DNA of 64,000 nucleotides from Caldimonas mangrovi. GTDB taxonomy: Bacteria > Pseudomonadota > Gammaproteobacteria > Burkholderiales > Burkholderiaceae_C. The stretch's first letter is position 1. The number at the start of each line of letters is the position of its first letter. This document shows, piece by piece, positions 61,844-64,000 of this stretch. The stretch spans positions 62,001 through 126,000 of the forward strand of contig NZ_JAMKFE010000002.1 of the NCBI RefSeq assembly GCF_023721835.1, read 5' to 3'. A model generated the notes under the pieces. The model had not been told where the DNA came from. It saw only the letters and a program-made list of their open reading frames with translations, and searched no databases. The translations under genes and the position numbers were made by a program.

Positions 61844-62554
61844 CTACAAGGCGCCGAACACCTTGCGCAGGATGGCACTGCCGGTGCCCACCGGGTCGCG
61901 CCGGATCTTCTTCTCTTCCTCGCCGATCATGAAGAACAGGCCGTCGAGCGCTTTCGCGGTCACGTAGGGCTCGATGCGCGAGGTCTGGGCATCGACGATG
62001 CCGAAACGCCCGGCGCGGTCGACCACGTCGTTGTACTGCCGGGCCAACCCGACCTTGGCGGTGGCCCGGCCGACGACCGGCAGGAACTTCTCTGCCAACG
62101 GATCGCGCGTCCTGTGCGAGAAGAACTCGGTGACCGAGGTGTCGCCGCCGCGCAGGATCTGCTTGGCGTCGGCCACGCTCATCGACTGCACGGCGCTCAC
62201 CAGCAGCGCCCTGGCTTCCGGCACCGCCGCCTCGGCGGCCCGGTTCATCGCGGTTTCCAGCCGGTCCAGGCGCCTGGACAGCCCGAAGGTGCGCAAGATG
62301 CCCGCGGCATCCTGCAGATAGCCGGGCAAGGGGATGCGAACTTTCGGGTTGCCGAGGAATCCATCCGTGCGTCCCAGCAGCTTGACGGCCGTCAGCGCGC
62401 CGCGTTCCAGCGCGGTGCGCAGGCCGGCGCCGGCGTCAGCGTCGGTCAGGTCCGCCAGCGACAGCGCCCAGGCCGGCGAGCCGCTCGCGTAACCCCACCC
62501 GATGCAGGCCACGGCCCTGCACGTAAACTTGCGTCGATCCACGGAGTGCTCCAT
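61844..62554 (-). CDS. DUF4197 family exported protein
   Basis: A 236-residue protein. An N-terminal DRRKFTCRAVACIGWGYASG leader resembles a Tat signal ending near SPAWA. The DUF4197 core runs from LSLADLTDADAGAGLRTALE through VRIPLPGYLQDAAGILRTFG and MNRAAEAAVPEARALLVSAV to FFMIGEEEKKIRRDPVGTGS and the C-terminal ILRKVFG. The function is unknown. Its start codon overlaps the start of the divergent tlpA-like gene (CATG at 62552-62555), so each promoter must lie inside the other gene or the true start is internal. Confidence 0.85.
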   Translation of the reverse strand: MEHSVDRRKFTCRAVACIGWGYASGSPAWALSLADLTDADAGAGLRTALERGALTAVKLLGRTDGFLGNPKVRIPLPGYLQDAAGILRTFGLSRRLDRLETAMNRAAEAAVPEARALLVSAVQSMSVADAKQILRGGDTSVTEFFSHRTRDPLAEKFLPVVGRATAKVGLARQYNDVVDRAGRFGIVDAQTSRIEPYVTAKALDGLFFMIGEEEKKIRRDPVGTGSAILRKVFGAL

Positions 62555-63056
62555 GAAGAAAACCGCCTATCTTGCCGCTGCGGCGGTCGCCCTGGCAATC
62601 GGCGTTGCCGGCTATTTCGCGCTCGGCCAGCGCGAGACCGCACCGGACGTGAACTACGTGCTGCTCGATGGCAGCCGGCAAAGCTTCAACGACCTGAAGG
62701 GCAAGGTGGTGCTCGTCAACTTCTGGGCCACCAGCTGCACGACCTGCGTGAAGGAAATGCCGCACATGGTCGAGACCTACGAGAAATACCGCGAGCGCGG
62801 GCTCGACTTCGTCGCGGTCGCGATGAGCTACGACCCGCCGGCATATGTCTCGAACTTCGCCGAATCGCGCAAGCTGCCGTTCAAGGTGGCGATCGACAAT
62901 ACCGGCGAGGTGGCCCGGCAGTTCGGCGACGTCAAACTCACACCGACCACCTATCTGCTGAACAAGCGCGGTGAAGTCGTCAAGCGCTACATCGGCGAGC
63001 CCGATTTCGCGGCGCTTCACCGGTTGGTCGAGACGCTGCTGGCAGAGACGACCTGA
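62553..63056 (+). CDS. TlpA-family thiol-disulfide oxidoreductase
   Basis: A 167-residue membrane-anchored or exported thioredoxin-fold protein (KKTAYLAAAAVALAIGVAGY). The active site is FWATSCTTCVKEMPHMV (CxxC with TT), and a cis-Pro is in KLTPTTYLLNKRGEVV. A reducing role in cytochrome c or periplasmic redox maintenance is typical for the family. GGAG precedes the ATG. The gene is head-to-head with DUF4197, sharing four bases at the starts. Confidence 0.9.
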   Translation: MKKTAYLAAAAVALAIGVAGYFALGQRETAPDVNYVLLDGSRQSFNDLKGKVVLVNFWATSCTTCVKEMPHMVETYEKYRERGLDFVAVAMSYDPPAYVSNFAESRKLPFKVAIDNTGEVARQFGDVKLTPTTYLLNKRGEVVKRYIGEPDFAALHRLVETLLAETT

Positions 63057-63899
63057 TCATCCCCGGGCTCTCATCCCGATGACCGCTGCGCCGATGATCA
63101 GCGCCGCGGCCCCGGCGATCCACAGCGTGAAGCCGCGTCCGGTCGCGAGCACCAGCAGCACTGTCGAGGCCAGCGGCGTCAGGTAGCTCAGCACGCCGAT
63201 GCGGCGGGGGTCCCCCCGCTTCAACGCCATGTCCCACAGGAAGAAGGCTGCGCCGAGCGGCCCCAGCCCCATCACCACCACCAGCAGCCAGTCGCGGCTG
63301 CTCAGGGCAATCGCTGGCTCCAGCAGCGCGTGGCAGACGAGCGACATCACACCGGAGACCAGTCCGAACAGACCGATCGCGGCGGTCGGGAAGGCCGCGA
63401 CGCGCTTGGTCAGCAGTGAATAGCTGGCCCAGATGAAGGCCGAGCCGAGGGCCGGCAGGTAGCCCCACGCCCATGCGCCGGACAGCGGGCGCCCGCCGAC
63501 GATCGCCAGCGCTGCGCCGGTGAAACCTGCCGCCGCGGCCAGCACATGGACGGCACGCAGCCGCATCCCGGCGAGAAACAGCGGCGCCATGACGACGATC
63601 AGCAGCGGCCACAGGTAGTTGACGAGGTTGGCCTCGACCGGCGGTGCGTACCGCAGCGCGATGAACAGCAGGAAGTGGAAGCCGAACAGGCCATAGATGC
63701 CCAGCAAGAGCGTCGACGGCGGGACGCGCCACTCGCGCCAGCGAGGCCAGGCCGGCAGGCTGCCGATCAGCAGCGCGAGGCCGGTCAACAGGAACGGCGG
63801 CAGGTGCGCGAGTGCAACGCCGAGCGTGGCGAGCAGCGCCCATAGCGCGATCGCGCCGAGGGCGCACAGCGTGGAAACAGAGACGAGACGAGGCGACAT
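63057..63899 (-). CDS. EamA/DMT-family transporter (second)
   Basis: A 280-residue ten-helix exporter. Two EamA repeats are seen (LCALGAIALWALLATLGVAL ... NYLWPLLIVVMAPLFLAGMR; LPALGSAFIWASYSLLTKRV ... VLSYLTPLASTVLLVLATGR). It resembles the YddG-type aromatic amino-acid exporters in its APPVEANLVNYLWPLL segment (recalled). The start at 63899 (MSPRLVSV) is chosen over 63944, which adds a basic leader. It is convergent with the tlpA-like gene, with no gap. The last 100 bases of the window show nothing recognisable. Confidence 0.88.
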   Translation of the reverse strand: MSPRLVSVSTLCALGAIALWALLATLGVALAHLPPFLLTGLALLIGSLPAWPRWREWRVPPSTLLLGIYGLFGFHFLLFIALRYAPPVEANLVNYLWPLLIVVMAPLFLAGMRLRAVHVLAAAAGFTGAALAIVGGRPLSGAWAWGYLPALGSAFIWASYSLLTKRVAAFPTAAIGLFGLVSGVMSLVCHALLEPAIALSSRDWLLVVVMGLGPLGAAFFLWDMALKRGDPRRIGVLSYLTPLASTVLLVLATGRGFTLWIAGAAALIIGAAVIGMRARG

Positions 63900-64000
63900 G
63901 GGCCGCGAGCTTACGCGCTTGCGAGGCGGCACGCCGTCGTGCAACGACGGCGCTTCGTCGCGAGACGACGATGCCGCTCAGCTCCGGCGCAGGGCGGCGG

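Overview
The window is GC-rich, densely coded chromosomal DNA of a betaproteobacterium, most likely Burkholderiales (Rubrivivax/Caldimonas/Leptothrix-like). This is inferred from gene order and protein character: a glyQ-glyS-gmhB-plsC-ygjP run, hslV-hslU beside a STAS-domain protein and a long DksA, liu genes for leucine catabolism under a MerR-type LiuR, Bug/TctC and TRAP transporters, and RdgC. I see no rRNA, tRNA, CRISPR array, integrase or transposase.

Layout. 1-8 kb: a damaged PPK2 polyphosphate kinase gene, coaX, the heat-shock protease hslVU with a sigma-32-like promoter, a STAS-domain protein, a DksA that has lost most of its zinc cysteines, and a His-rich COG0523 GTPase. 8-16.6 kb: corC-lnt, then glyQ-glyS, two tandem gmhB paralogues (the first lacks its nucleophile), plsC and a YgjP-type peptidase. 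16.6-28 kb: an EamA exporter divergent from a LysR regulator; a metallo-beta-lactamase-fold gene divergent from liuR, with a LiuR operator between them; a double operator in front of a PaaI thioesterase and liuA; then carbonic anhydrase, aceK, a thiolase, a MaoC hydratase, an SDR and an acyl-CoA dehydrogenase. 28.0-28.65 kb: a non-coding island with a long inverted repeat whose arms carry covarying small hairpins, followed by a 15-bp tandem repeat. 28.7-43 kb: an exported MBL-fold hydrolase, an AraC regulator, trkA-trkH, a TRAP transporter (dctP-dctQ-dctM) whose large permease has an EPPG-repeat insertion, an HCCA isomerase, a rhodanese, psd, rdgC, a DUF6776-like protein, a VOC protein and an AraC regulator. 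43-49.8 kb: liuB-liuC-liuD-liuE, in which the start of liuD is preceded by three exact-period 121-bp repeats each carrying a copy of the liuD start, plus a YbaK deacylase. 49.8-64 kb: a MarR regulator, a Bug binding protein and a sulfatase; a giant hybrid sensor kinase; an OlsB-like acyltransferase; HPr and EIIA-Man; a lipoprotein; an alpha/beta hydrolase; a degenerate kinase/receiver protein; DUF4197; a TlpA-type thioredoxin; and a second EamA transporter.

How the genes work together. The strongest theme is leucine/isovalerate degradation: LiuA oxidises isovaleryl-CoA, LiuB/LiuD carboxylate methylcrotonyl-CoA, LiuC hydrates methylglutaconyl-CoA, LiuE cleaves HMG-CoA and the thiolase can handle acetoacetyl-CoA. 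Carbonic anhydrase may supply bicarbonate, and AceK tunes flux of the resulting acetyl-CoA between the glyoxylate shunt and the TCA cycle. Envelope biogenesis is the second theme (gmhB, plsC, lnt, psd, olsB). The most unusual structures are the repeat array at the liuD start, the covarying inverted repeat at 28 kb, the nucleophile-less GmhB and the pseudo-kinase/pseudo-receiver at 60.7 kb.
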